Positions 42,619 through 53,301 of a stretch of 64,000 bases of DNA are shown piece by piece. Within the stretch, counting starts at the first letter, position 1. Each line of letters opens with the position of its first letter. The notes under the pieces are model-generated. The model did no database searches and was not told the DNA's origin. It was given only the letters and a program-made list of their open reading frames with translations. The position numbers were made by a program, and so were the translations under genes. Origin of the DNA: JAHRAW01 sp965212085 (GTDB taxonomy: Bacteria > Pseudomonadota > Gammaproteobacteria > Arenicellales > Poriferihabitantaceae); NCBI GenBank assembly GCA_965212085.1, contig OZ243042.1, positions 372,001 to 436,000 on the forward strand, written 5' to 3'.

Positions 42619-44154
42619 ATGCCACAAAAACATCTTACCGATCAAAGATTTATAGAGTTCACGCTGGAGGAATCCCTGCAGCAGGGCCTGCGCGACGCCG
42701 GTTTTGAGTACTGCACGCCCATCCAGGCGGCGTGCCTGCCGTCGGCCCTCGAGGGCAAGGACGTGGCCGGCCAGGCCCAGACCGGCACCGGCAAAACCGT
42801 CGCCTTCCTGCTGGCCTGCTGCCACTACCTGCTGACCCACCCGGCCCAACCCGGACGCTTGCCCACCCAGCCGCGGGCGTTGATCCTCGCCCCGACCCGG
42901 GAGTTGGCGATCCAGATCTACCGGGACGCCGAAGTGTTATCCCGCCACACCGGCTTCGCCCTCGGCCTGATGTACGGCGGAACCGGCTACGACGAACAAA
43001 AAGCCATGCTCGCCGGCGGCGTGGACATACTCATCGGCACCCCCGGCCGCCTCATTGATTTCTTCAAGCAGGGCCTGTACGACCTCAAGCACGGCCAGGT
43101 GGCGGTGCTCGACGAGGCCGACCGGATGTTTGACCTCGGCTTCATCCGCGACATCCGTTACCTGCTGCGGCGCATGCCCCCGGCGGAACGCCGCCTGAAC
43201 CTGCTGTTTTCGGCGACGCTGTCGTTCAAGGTCATGGAACTCGCCTACGAACATATGAACAACCCCGAAGAAATCAAGATCGAGAGCGACGCCGTGGTGG
43301 TCGACCAGGTTACCGAATACAGTTTCTACCCGGCGGAAGAGGAAAAACTGCCGCTGCTCGTGAACCTCCTCAAGCGCGACAGCCACCAGCGCATCCTGGT
43401 ATTCGTCAACACCCGCCACGGCGTCGAGAAAGTCGCCGGCGTTCTGTCCGCCAACGACGTCAGCAACGGCGCCCTGTCCGGCGACGTCCCCCAGCGCAAG
43501 CGCGAACAACTCCTCGAAGCCTTCAAGAGCGGCGAGCGCAAGGTGCTGGTGGCCACCGACGTGGCGGCGCGCGGCCTGCACATCCCGGACGTAAGCCACG
43601 TCTATAACTTCGACCTGCCCCAGGACGCCGACGACTACATTCACCGCATCGGGCGCACCGCCCGCGCCGGCGCCAGCGGCGAAGCGATCAGTTTCGTGTG
43701 CGAACGCTACGCGTATTCCATCATGGACATCGAAGAAAACATCGGCCACGCCCTGCCGCGCCGCGACGTTGCCCCGGAACTGCTGGAAGCCATACAAACC
43801 CCGGCCCGTGCGCGGAAACCCAGGGAGCACCCCGGCCATGAACGCGGCCGCCCGCCAAAACCCCAACCCGGCAGCCGCCCCGAGCGCCCCGCCACCCGCC
43901 AAAAACCACCCTCCCGGCGGGCCGCTGAAACCCCCGCTGCCCGGGTTGAATCACCCCTTGCCGGGGCCATTGCAGAATCCCCTGAAGTCATACCACCCGA
44001 AGCCACCGGCGACCTTGCCGATGCGCCGGTTCCGGCTCCGGCTCCGATCAACGCGCCGCCGGCCACCGTTCCAGCCGCCGTTGTGGCCGCTCCCCCAACG
44101 CCCCCGGGGGAACGCTTCAGCCGGCGCTACGGAGAGCTCCCGGCAATCGGTTAG
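42619..44154 (+). CDS. rhlB: DEAD-box ATP-dependent RNA helicase RhlB
   Basis: 511 residues. The helicase core (~10-390) has the Q motif (FEYCTPIQ), Walker A AQTGTGKT, DEAD (VLDEADRMFD), SAT (FSATLSF) and HRIGRTARAG. In E. coli RhlB is part of the RNA degradosome. The ~120-residue tail is rich in Pro, Arg and Ala, with no fold seen. It probably serves RNA or protein contact and makes the protein longer than the E. coli form. Synteny with trxA and rho supports the name. Confidence 0.93.
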   Translation: MPQKHLTDQRFIEFTLEESLQQGLRDAGFEYCTPIQAACLPSALEGKDVAGQAQTGTGKTVAFLLACCHYLLTHPAQPGRLPTQPRALILAPTRELAIQIYRDAEVLSRHTGFALGLMYGGTGYDEQKAMLAGGVDILIGTPGRLIDFFKQGLYDLKHGQVAVLDEADRMFDLGFIRDIRYLLRRMPPAERRLNLLFSATLSFKVMELAYEHMNNPEEIKIESDAVVVDQVTEYSFYPAEEEKLPLLVNLLKRDSHQRILVFVNTRHGVEKVAGVLSANDVSNGALSGDVPQRKREQLLEAFKSGERKVLVATDVAARGLHIPDVSHVYNFDLPQDADDYIHRIGRTARAGASGEAISFVCERYAYSIMDIEENIGHALPRRDVAPELLEAIQTPARARKPREHPGHERGRPPKPQPGSRPERPATRQKPPSRRAAETPAARVESPLAGAIAESPEVIPPEATGDLADAPVPAPAPINAPPATVPAAVVAAPPTPPGERFSRRYGELPAIG

Positions 44155-44166
44155 CCGGTGGTTTTT
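44140..44166 (+). terminator. Possible rhlB terminator
   Basis: CCGGC (44140-44144) and GCCGG (44154-44158) around the rhlB stop codon, followed by TGGTTTTT. The stem is short and the call is tentative. Confidence 0.35.
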
Positions 44167-44232
44167 CCTTGCCTACCCGCCGGGAATTGTCATCCGCAGA
44201 TTGCCTGACGTTAGCGGCTACGCTGCCGTCCA

Positions 44233-44385
44233 CTGCCCGTCCTTACGCCGCTGTGCCGTCCAACCGGCGGCGATAGCCGCTAACTTCGGCGCGCGCACGG
44301 ACGCGCGCGGCGGCGCTGGAAACAGGAGTTTCCCCGCGCCGCAAAGGGGGGTGTGGGGGGTCTCCCCCCGCAAAAGCGCGCCCCG
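44233..44385. repeat. Half copy of the composite GC-rich repeat (right arm)
   Basis: Matches the right arm of copies 1 and 2 (GCCGTCCAACCGGCGGCGAT, then CTGGAAACAGGAGTTTCC, the C/G-run hairpin), with a worn terminal palindrome. It lies just before the promoter of the second surface protein, as the short right arm of copy 3 does before the first. Confidence 0.7.
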
Positions 44386-44434
44386 CCCCCTGCCCGTCTC
44401 GCGCACCCAACCCCGCCATATTCCGCCCTTTTTG

Positions 44435-44466
44435 GGGGGTATCATTCCCCCGACTTCTGCTATAAT
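44435..44466 (+). promoter_or_regulatory. Promoter and putative operator of surface protein 2
   Basis: Same layout as the first cassette: GGGGGTATCATTCCCCC (44435-44451), nine bases, then TATAAT (44461-44466). A second weaker box TACAAT follows (about 44480). Upstream identity with the first cassette covers the whole promoter and start region. Confidence 0.5.
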
Positions 44467-44532
44467 CCGGCAATCTTTGCTACAATCCAGCGAATTCCAA
44501 CGCCAACGCACCCCCCTTTCAGGAGGCTCATC

Positions 44533-47500
44533 ATGTTCCCCCGTTCCATAACCAAAAACACCCAAAAACCGCATAAAACCGCGCCTTTGGGCGTCCCAAC
44601 GGCCATTCCTGCCCCCCCCCCCCCCTGCACGGAAAAAATCACGCCTGACCGCTAACGGCGCCCTCCTCGCCGCCTTCGCCCTCCTCGCCCTCACCCTCAT
44701 CCCCGCCCAGCACGCCTCGGCGCAGGCCAGGATCCTGGAGACCAATCCAGCCACACTGGCCGAGACGAACCTGAACGGGGCGACGGTGACCATCACGCTG
44801 ACCGGCACGGAATATGTGGGAGCCGGCTCGCTGAACGCCGGGCAGTTCACGCTGCAAAGCACCGTGCCGGGCGTAACGGTGATGTCGGTCAGCCGCACGG
44901 ACGCGGCCAATGCCGTGCTGACGCTGGCCTACGACGGGACTAATTTCGACACTGACGGCGTTTTCTCCTTTACCGTACTCGCCGCGGCGCACACCGGCAC
45001 CACTAACCTGCAAGTCCGTGTCGGTGCTACTGGCCTCGCCGCCTTTTTGCCGGTGCTGGCGGTGGTAGAGAACAACAACGCCAATTTGAACGCACTAACG
45101 CTGTCGGCGGGCGCGCTGACGCCGGCCTTTGACACGGCCACGACGACCTACGCGGCCATGGTGGACAACAGCGTGAGCAGCCTGACGCTGACGCCGACGG
45201 CGGCCGAGGCCTTCGCGGGCATTACCGTCGCCGGCACGGCGGCAAATAGCGGCGTGGCGAGCGAGCGGGTCGCGCTGACCGAGGGAGCCAACGCCATCGC
45301 CGTGGTGGTGACGTCGACCGACGGCAGCACCACGCAGACCTACACGGTAACGGTGACCCGGGCGGCGGCGTCCGGGGCGGGCATCGCCGCCATCTCCGCG
45401 ACCAATCCATCCCCGCTGACCGAGACAAACCTGAACGGGGCGACGGCGACCATTACGCTGACCAACACCGAATTTGAAAGCGCGCCGGTCGCCGCCCAGT
45501 TCACGCTGAACACCGGCGTGTTGGGCGTCACGGTGACGTCGGTCAGCCGAACGGACGCGACCAACGTCGTGCTGACGCTGGCCTTTGACGGCAGTGACTT
45601 TGACGCCGCCGATACGCTGAGCGTAACCGTCGCTGACGCGGCCCACACCGGCACCGGCGATCTGGATAGCGGCACCGTGTCGGTGACGGAGGTGGTGGAG
45701 AGTGGCGGCACCGACCGCATGCCAACCTTCGGCACCACCACCATCACCCCCCAAACCTACCCCACCGGCACCGCCATCACTCCGCTAACCCTGCCGGAAG
45801 CCACCGGCGGCGATGGCACGATCATATACGCCATCACCGAAACCCTGCCCAACGGCCTGACCTTTGACGACACCCCCGCCACCCGCGTTTTGAGCGGCAC
45901 CCCCACCACCATGCTAAGCACGGCGACCTTCACCTACACCGCCACCGACAGCGACACCACCAACCCCGACACCGCGCAACTGCCCTTCACCATCACCATC
46001 ATTGACAGCATGCCGAACATCGTCATCGCCGGCGGACTGCGCATAACCGCAGACGAAGGCGAGGTAGTCACCCTGAACGCCGCCGGCAGCAGCGACTTTG
46101 AAGGCCAAGCCATAACGATGTTCCGGTGGACGGTGGACGCCGCCAACGAACTGCCGGTCACCCTCTCCGCCCTAGACATCGCCGCCCCCACCTTCACCGC
46201 CCCGGAGGAGCGCACCACCCTGAACTTTGACCTCACGATCACCGATGGAAGCAACCGAACCGCCACCGCCAGGATCACCGTTCAGGTAGGCCGCAGTTCC
46301 GAACGCGCCCTGCAAAAAACCCTGGCGGCCTTCGGCGGTGCTTTCGCCGCCGGCACGGTGGGCGTGTTTGAAGACTACTTGGGCAACACCGGCGCAAGCG
46401 CAAACACCAGCCACTTCACCATCGGCGGCCACAAGTTTGAGTTAGCAACCAACACCCCCGCCCAAACCCTGGATTCCCGAGTCGCAAGTGTCCGTAAGCC
46501 GCTAACGCGGCAACGGACACTAACGCTCGAGAATGACCACAGCGTTGTTAACACGCTCTCGGCGTCATACCCACAAAAACACAAATCACCCTCGGTGTCA
46601 TTCCCGAACGATAGAAAAATAGGGAGCGCCAGCGACCATATTTTTCATCGTATCGGGAATCCAGTTGAACACGACCCCGCACAACCGGCCAATCTTGCGG
46701 ACACAACAACAACAATGTCCCCCCGCGACCTGTTGATGAAAAGCGCGTTCCACTTCAACCTAAACGACGACGCCACCGCCACCTCCGGCTGGAGCCTCTG
46801 GGCACGCGCCACCACCACCAACTTCAACGGCAAACCCGAAGACGACTTCGACCTGGACGGCGACGTAACCTCAGCCTACCTCGGTATGGACTACCAAACC
46901 CCCACCGGCACCCGCCTCGGCCTCGCCATCTCCGAAACCAGCGGTGACGTGGACTACGACGACGCCACCGATGAAGCCCAAGGCGACCTCGACGCCGACC
47001 TCACCAGCATCCTGCCCTATATCCAATGGCAACCAAATGACACCACCACCGCCTGGGCCATGCTCGGCTACGGCGAAGGCGACGCCGAACTCTCCACAGA
47101 CGGCGAAGCGGAAACCACCGAAGTAGATATTGATATGCAAATGATCGCCCTCGGCATCTCCGGCGACCTGACCACCTACAAACGCAGCGAATGGTCGTGG
47201 AAAGCCAGCGCCTTTGCCGTGGAACTGGAATCCGAAGCCGATGAGGCAACCGACCTGCCGGCAGTGGACGCAAATGCCCAACGCCTGCGCGCCGCCATAC
47301 AAGGCCGCGTACCGGGAGAGGCATCCGCCACCGGCACCCAATTCACCCCGAACTGGGAACTCGGCCTGCGCTGGGATGACGGCGATGCCGAACAAGGCGG
47401 TGGTGCGGATGTGGGATTGGGCTTCAACTACACCAACCCGGTGAATGGTTTGAGCGTGCAGGGGAAAACCAGTTTTCTGGTGGCCCATGAGGCGGAGGAC

Positions 47501-47749
47501 TACGAAGAATGGGAAGCCAGTTTGCAGGCACGGTTGGACTCCGGCGTACAAGGCCGTGGCATCACCTTCACCCTGGAACCCGGCTGGACCGAAGACGGTC
47601 GCACCCAAAAGATGGGAATGGACTTCTCCAATGCCCTCGGCAAATGGACCAAGCGCGGCCTGCGATTGGAGTTGACCGGCGAGCGCACCGAACAGGATGA
47701 CGACAACATCGGGCATAACATCCGGCTGACCGGTTCGTTACGCTTCTAA
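44533..47749 (+). CDS. Poly-C-controlled surface protein 2, currently out of frame (autotransporter-like)
   Basis: AGGAGG (44521-44526) and an ATG at 44533 start MFPRSITK exactly as in surface protein 1. After 14 C that frame stops at 44655. The signal peptide (LLAAFALLALTLIPAQHASAQA, split here as two runs of the same segment: LLAAFALLAL and TLIPAQHASAQA) and the rest lie in another frame that is open from about 44627 to 47749; 13 or 16 C would join them. The passenger has two related ~110-residue beta repeats (ETNLNGAT), a cadherin-like beta-sandwich domain (NLNALTLSAGALTPAFD), a He_PIG-like Ig repeat and a PKD-like domain. The shared linker, the in-frame 196-bp element and the barrel ending SLRF follow. 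A GTG at 44786 is the first start inside the long frame, but it would give a protein without signal peptide. Confidence 0.82.
44612..44625 (+). repeat. Poly-C tract (14 C), out-of-frame state
   Basis: Fourteen C, 79 bases after the ATG, at the same place as the 20-C tract of surface protein 1. The start codon frame and the signal peptide frame differ by one base, so loss of one C or gain of two restores the gene. Confidence 0.8.
46469..46664 (+). repeat. 196-bp palindromic element inside surface protein gene 2
   Basis: Same ends, length and position as the element in gene 1 (27097-27292), read as LDSRVASVRKPL, then SVSFPNDRK and FHRIGNPVEHD. The two copies differ at scattered positions but remain free of stops, so the insertion predates duplication of the genes. 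Confidence 0.85.
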
Positions 47750-47755
47750 ATCGCA

Positions 47756-48495
47756 CTGGATTCCCGAGAGCGCCAAGTGTCCGTAAGCCGCAAACAACGC
47801 GGCAACGGACACTAACGCTCGGGAATGACGACAGCGTTGTTGCCACGTTCTCGGGGTCATATCCGCAAAGTGCAAATTGCCTTCGGTGTCATCCCCGCGA
47901 AAAAACAAATCACCCTCGGTGTCATTCCCGAACGATAGAAAAATAGGGAGCGATAGCGACCATATTTTTCATCGTATCGGGAATCCAGGGACTAAACCGC
48001 CGGTGGTTCGTGTGGCGCTGGATTCCCGAGTCGTAAGTGTCCGTAAGCCGCTAACCCGGCAACGGACACTAACGCTCGAGAATGACGGCAGCGTTGTTGC
48101 CACGCTCTCGGTGCCATACCCGCAAAGTGCAAATTGCCTTCGGTGTCATCCCCGCGAAAAAACAAATCACCCTCGGTGTCATTCCCGAACGATAGAAAAA
48201 TAGGGAGCGCCAGCGACCATATTTTTCATCGTATCGGGAATCCAGGGACTAAACCGCCGGTGGTTCGTGTGGCGCTGGATTCCCGAGTCGTAAGTGTCCG
48301 TAAGCCGCTACGCGGCAACGGACACTAACGCTCGAGAATGACGACAGGGTTGTTGCCACGTTCTCGGGGTCATATCCGCAAAGTGCAAATTGCCTTTGGT
48401 GTCATCCCCGCGAAAAAACAAATCACTCTCGGTGTCATTCCCGAACGATAGAAAAATAGGGAGCGATAGCGACCATATTTTTCATCGTATCGGAT
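47756..48495. repeat. Tandem array of B-A palindromic elements
   Basis: About 2.9 units of ~258 bp starting at 47756, 48017 and 48275. Each has B (stem AGTGTCCGT/ACGGACACT), a spacer with CTTCGGTGTCATCCCCGCG, A, and a linker GGACTAAACCGCCGGTGG. The last unit ends inside A and joins a half copy of the GC-rich composite repeat. The reading frame that codes the insert peptide in the surface proteins is open here too (47877-48203), though nothing suggests it is translated. Confidence 0.85.
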
Positions 48496-48628
48496 CCGCT
48501 TTTTCGGCCCGGCGCCAGCCGGCCATCGCGCACAGGGATGTGCGCAGCGGCGCTGAAAACAGGATGTTTTCCCGCGCCGCACAGGGGGGCGTGGGGGGCT
48601 CTCCCCCCCACAATGCGCGTCACGCGCA
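48436..48628. repeat. Half copy of the composite GC-rich repeat (left arm, reversed)
   Basis: Reverse complement of the left half of copies 1 and 2: A palindrome (48436-48495), the arm with GCACAGGGATGTGCG and GGATGTTTTCCCGCGCC, the G/C-run hairpin, and TGCGCGTCACGCGCA. It ends about 35 bases before livM. Confidence 0.75.
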
Positions 48629-48663
48629 CCGCTTCCCGCGCACCCGCACCCCGCGCCCCCGTA

Positions 48664-50028
48664 CTACCTTCGCCCGGCCACCGCCGGCAGGATGCCGCCG
48701 GGACTGAAGCGCATTACCAGCAACAACACCAATCCCATGAGGAACAAGCGCATGTGCTGAGCGCTGCCCATGAGGTGAATCCGCGCGGCGTTGTCGGCGC
48801 CCAGCCATGCGGTGGCGTGGTCTATGAGCCATAGCCCGGCGGGTTCGGCTTCGACCCAGAAAAACCATACCAGGAATCCGCCGAGTACCGCGCCGAGGTT
48901 GTTGCCGGAGCCGCCGACGATGACCATTACCCAGATCAGGAAGGTGAAGCGCAGAGGGTTGTAGGTGCCGGGGGTGAACTGGCCGTCGAGGGTGGTGAGC
49001 ATGGCGCCGGCGATGCCGACTACCGCGGAGCCGAGGATGAACACCTGGCGGTGGCGGGCGGTGATGTCCTTGCCCATGGCGTTGGCGGACACTTCGTTGT
49101 CGCGGATGGCGCGCATCATCCGGCCCCAGGGCGAGTACAAGGCGGTGCTACTCAATATCAGGATGATCACCAGCACGCCGGCGAACAAACCCGTGTAGCA
49201 CAATTTTACGAACAAACCGGAGTAGTCGATCACCAACTGGTTCAAGGCGTCCATCCGCGCATCGGTGGAATGCGCCGCGAGGTCGGTGAGGTCGGTGGCG
49301 TTCAACTTTTCCACCCAGTGGACGAACCACGGAGTCTGCTGCAAATCAATTTCGTAGGGCACCGGGCGCGCCAGGCCGGTGACGTTTTTTACGCCTCGGG
49401 TCAGCCAGTCTTCGTTTTTCAAGAACGCGATGATGATTTCGGATATGCCGAGGGTGGCGATGGCGAGGTAGTCGGAGCGCAGGCCGAGGGCGACCTTGCC
49501 GACGATCCACGCAGCGCCGGCGGCGAACAGGCCGCCCACCACCCAGGACAAAATGACCGGCAGGCCGAGGCCGCCGAGGTAGCCGTGCTTGGCCGGGTTG
49601 ACGGCTTCGATGGCGGCCACCGCCGGGTCGTAGAAGTAGCGCACCGCGAAGTAGCCGAGCACGATGAGCGCGGTCATGGCGGCCAAGCGCAGCCGGCCTT
49701 TGGGCAGGCGCCGGTGCAGCAACGCCGCGCCGGCGATGGTGGCGATGCCGAACAACGCGGCGAGGATCAAATGCACCCCGCCGGCGGCCCACGCGCCCGG
49801 CACCGGCGGCCTGGAAACCAGCACCGCGGCGATGCCGCCGAGGGCCGCGAAGCCCATGATGCCGACGTTGAACAAGCCGGCGTAGCCCCACTGGATGTTG
49901 ACCCCCAGCGCCATGATCGCCGAGATCAGGCACAGGTTCAAAATCGCCAGCCCCAGGGACCACGACTGCCCGACGCCGACCAGCACCAGTAGCGCGGCCA
50001 TGACCGCAAAGGCGATGGTAGCGCGCAT
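48664..50028 (-). CDS. livM: Branched-chain amino acid-type ABC transporter permease LivM
   Basis: 454-residue inner-membrane permease of the HAAT family. About ten hydrophobic segments are present. The LivM signature is seen in the middle: GLRSDYLAIATLGISEII, then ALYSPWGRMMRAIRDNEVSANAMGKD with the EAA-type loop. The ATG at 50028 gives MRATIAFAVMAAL; the frame upstream overlaps livH. It is last in the order livG-livF-livH-livM. The substrate may be branched-chain amino acids or another amide; no binding protein is encoded here to tell. Confidence 0.88.
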   Translation of the reverse strand: MRATIAFAVMAALLVLVGVGQSWSLGLAILNLCLISAIMALGVNIQWGYAGLFNVGIMGFAALGGIAAVLVSRPPVPGAWAAGGVHLILAALFGIATIAGAALLHRRLPKGRLRLAAMTALIVLGYFAVRYFYDPAVAAIEAVNPAKHGYLGGLGLPVILSWVVGGLFAAGAAWIVGKVALGLRSDYLAIATLGISEIIIAFLKNEDWLTRGVKNVTGLARPVPYEIDLQQTPWFVHWVEKLNATDLTDLAAHSTDARMDALNQLVIDYSGLFVKLCYTGLFAGVLVIILILSSTALYSPWGRMMRAIRDNEVSANAMGKDITARHRQVFILGSAVVGIAGAMLTTLDGQFTPGTYNPLRFTFLIWVMVIVGGSGNNLGAVLGGFLVWFFWVEAEPAGLWLIDHATAWLGADNAARIHLMGSAQHMRLFLMGLVLLLVMRFSPGGILPAVAGRR

Positions 50029-50045
50029 TTTTTGACTGCCGCGAT

Positions 50046-51059
50046 TCACAACACCCGCCCGCGGAAGATGCCGGTGGGGCGCACCACCAGCACCACTACG
50101 AGAATGATGAACGACACCGCGAACTTGTAGTCGGTGGACAGCAGCTGCATCAACCCTTCGGGTTCCCACGGCTGCGGCAGCAGGTAGGCGAGGAATTTTT
50201 TGTAGGCGTAGGTGACGGTTACTTCGGAAAAGGCGATGACGAATCCGCCGGCGATGGCGCCGAGCGGCTGGCCGATGCCGCCGACGATGGCGGCGGCGAA
50301 AATCGGCAGCAGCAGTTGGAAATAGGTGAACGGCTTGAAGCTTTTGTCGAGTCCGTAGAGCGTGCCGGCGATGGTGGCGAGGGCGGCCACCAGTATCCAG
50401 GTCACCATCACCACGCGGCCGGGGTCAATGCCCGACAGCAGCGCCAGGTCTTCGTTGTCGGAGAACGCGCGCATGGCCTTGCCGGTGCGGGTTTTTTGCA
50501 GGAACCAGAACAACGTAGCCACCAGCAGCACGGCGATGACGATGGTCAGCCCCTGGGAGGTTTTGATGGTCAGTCCTTCGGCGAGGCCGGTCATCTCCTT
50601 GAAGTCGCGAGCGCGAATCAGGAAGCGCGCGCCGTCTGCAAACTGCTGGTCGTTGGGGCCGATGACAAAGCGCACCATGCCGTGGATCATGAACATCACC
50701 CCCACCGAGGCGATGACGAACACCACCGGCGGGCTTTTTTTCAGGCGGTAATACCGGTACACCGACTTGTCCACCACCACGCACAACACGGCGGTGGCGG
50801 CGATGCCAAAGGGCAGCCCGAGCAACGCCGTGGGCAGCGGCCCAAGCCCGATGCCGTTTGACTGCAACCACCAGGTGGCGAGGATGGTCACCATCGCGCC
50901 GAAGGCCATGGTGTCGCCGTGGGCGAAGTTGGAAAAGCGCAGCACGCCATAAACCAGGGTTACGCCGAGGGCGCCGAGGGCCAGTTGCGAACCGTAGGAC
51001 AACGCCGGAACCAGCACGAAGTTGGAGAGCAGAACGAAGGCGTTGATGAGGTCGCTCAC
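50046..51059 (-). CDS. livH: Branched-chain amino acid-type ABC transporter permease LivH
   Basis: 337 residues from a GTG at 51059 (a TTG at 51071 is the alternative; neither has a strong ribosome site). Family motifs: LGALGVTLVYGVLRFSNFAHGD, FVIASVGVMFMIHG, and the cytoplasmic loop TRTGKAMRAFSDNEDLALLSGID. About eight membrane segments. It begins a few bases behind the livF stop, so the operon is tightly packed. Confidence 0.88.
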   Translation of the reverse strand: MSDLINAFVLLSNFVLVPALSYGSQLALGALGVTLVYGVLRFSNFAHGDTMAFGAMVTILATWWLQSNGIGLGPLPTALLGLPFGIAATAVLCVVVDKSVYRYYRLKKSPPVVFVIASVGVMFMIHGMVRFVIGPNDQQFADGARFLIRARDFKEMTGLAEGLTIKTSQGLTIVIAVLLVATLFWFLQKTRTGKAMRAFSDNEDLALLSGIDPGRVVMVTWILVAALATIAGTLYGLDKSFKPFTYFQLLLPIFAAAIVGGIGQPLGAIAGGFVIAFSEVTVTYAYKKFLAYLLPQPWEPEGLMQLLSTDYKFAVSFIILVVVLVVRPTGIFRGRVL

Positions 51060-51075
51060 GATGTTCGCCAATGGC

Positions 51076-51776
<701 letters not shown>

Positions 51777-51780
<4 letters not shown>

Positions 51781-52586
51781 GTTGGTTGTGGCGGTGGCGG
51801 TGATGGCGATGCCGGCGGCGGCTTGTTCTTCAGCCCGCGGCCCAGATAGGCTTCGATGACCTGCTCGTTGGCTTTGACCTGCTCGGCGCTGCCCTCGGTG
51901 AGCACCGCGCCTTCCGCCATCACGATCACCGGATCGCACAGGCGCGAGATGAACTCCATATCGTGCTCGATCATGCAGAAGGTATAACCGCGTTCCCGGT
52001 TGAGGCGGATGATGGCGTCGCCGATGTCGTTGAGCAGGGTGCGGTTGACCCCGGCGCCGACTTCATCGAGCAGCACCACCTTGGCGTCCACCATCATGGT
52101 GCGCCCCAGTTCAAGGAGTTTTTTCTGGCCGCCGGAGAGGTTGCCCGCCAGTTCGTCGGCGACGTGGCCCAACTTCAAAAACTCGATGACCGCTTCGGCC
52201 TTCTCATAAACCCGCCCCTCCTGGCGAAAAACCTCGCGCCGCTGCAACCACGCCCTCGGCAACCGCTCGCCGGCCTGGGCGTCGGGCACCATCATAAAAT
52301 TCTCCCGCACCGTCAGACTCGAAAACTCATGCGCGATCTGGAAAGTTCGGAGCAACCCCCTGGCGAACAACTCGTGGGGCCGGCAGCCGGTGATGTCCTC
52401 GCCGTCAAGGTGGATGCGCCCGGAAGTCGGCGCATAAACCCCGGCGACGATGTTGAACAACGTAGTCTTGCCCGCGCCATTCGGCCCGATCAACCCGGTG
52501 ATGGCGCCCCGCCTGATTACAAGGGTGGCGTTGTTGACGGCCTTGAGACCGCCAAAATGTTTTGAGACTGCGTCAACCCGGATCAT
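51777..52586 (-). CDS. livG: ABC transporter ATP-binding protein LivG
   Basis: 269 residues from the ATG at 52586 (MIRVDAVSKHFGGLKAV). Walker A GPNGAGKT, the LivG-specific LLRTFQIAHEF and signature LSGGQKKLLELGR are present; the C-terminus has EHDMEFISRLCDPVIVM, then a Pro-rich tail. Its start overlaps the end of the NYN-domain gene by 14 bases, which suggests translational coupling. Confidence 0.92.
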
Positions 52587-53301
52587 GCACTTTGAGGCGA
52601 ATTGCGTTCCGCCCCCCTTCTTCTTCACGATAATCAAATAGACTTGATTGTTTTACCAAGTCTTTAAGTCGTTTGAAACCATATAGAGATGGAGAGAATC
52701 TTGGGTCAATTCTCTTTAGCCACGTGCCGACAGCCGACAAGGGTACCCATCCATCATCATCGGCATGCACATCAACTGCCTCTAAAAGTAATTTGTTTAA
52801 TCGTTGTTCGACGGCTGTCCCTTTTCCTTGCGATGAAATTTTTGATTGATTTTTTGCGGTGTCAGGTAAAGGATCCAGCCTTACAAATTCATCACAAGCA
52901 GCGACAAATGAATCAATCGCTTTATCGTTACCCAAGCCATACACGGTCATACTACTTTCCCGTAATCGCATCGCCAAACCTGCAAAATCGCTGTCATTGC
53001 TGGCAATGCAAAAAGCATCGTAATGTTCTTGTCCGCGATGCAGTAAGTCCATTGCGTCAATCACCAATGCGATGTCGGAAACATTTTTGCCCGCTGTGTG
53101 CTGAGGGTGAAAAATCGGCTCAATGGCAAATTTAAAAAGGGTTTCTTTTTTCCAATCAGCACGAAAAGTGTTATCGTTGCCGTACGCTCTTCGAACAACC
53201 GGGGTGCCATAAAACGCTACTTTTTTTATAATTTGTTCTGCGTACTTCGCACCAATGTTCTCGGCATCAATAAGAACAACGATTTTTTTGCTTGTATCCA
53301 T
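52573..53301 (-). CDS. NYN-domain ribonuclease-like protein with C-terminal OST-HTH/LOTUS domain
   Basis: 242 residues, preceded by an AGGAAA site. The N-terminal PIN-like NYN fold has the acidic residues of the active site: D12 in VVLIDAENIG, D-I-A-L-V-I-D near 80, and NDSDFAGLAMRLRE. The C-terminus (GWVPLSAVGTWLKRIDPRFS, then YGFKRLKDLVK) matches the OST-HTH RNA-binding domain. Such proteins are thought to process RNA. It is AT-richer than its neighbours, which hints at recent arrival. Although it overlaps livG, no functional link is known. Confidence 0.85.
   Translation of the reverse strand: MDTSKKIVVLIDAENIGAKYAEQIIKKVAFYGTPVVRRAYGNDNTFRADWKKETLFKFAIEPIFHPQHTAGKNVSDIALVIDAMDLLHRGQEHYDAFCIASNDSDFAGLAMRLRESSMTVYGLGNDKAIDSFVAACDEFVRLDPLPDTAKNQSKISSQGKGTAVEQRLNKLLLEAVDVHADDDGWVPLSAVGTWLKRIDPRFSPSLYGFKRLKDLVKQSSLFDYREEEGGRNAIRLKVHDPG

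Noticed and set aside
44786..47749. Surface protein 2 starting at the internal GTG (44786)
   Set aside because: That start has no ribosome site and omits a clear in-frame signal peptide just upstream; the homologous start at 44533 fits better if the poly-C tract is variable.
47756..48495. Tandem repeats as a CRISPR array
   Set aside because: Units are ~258 bp and nearly identical throughout, with no short repeat/unique spacer alternation and no cas genes.
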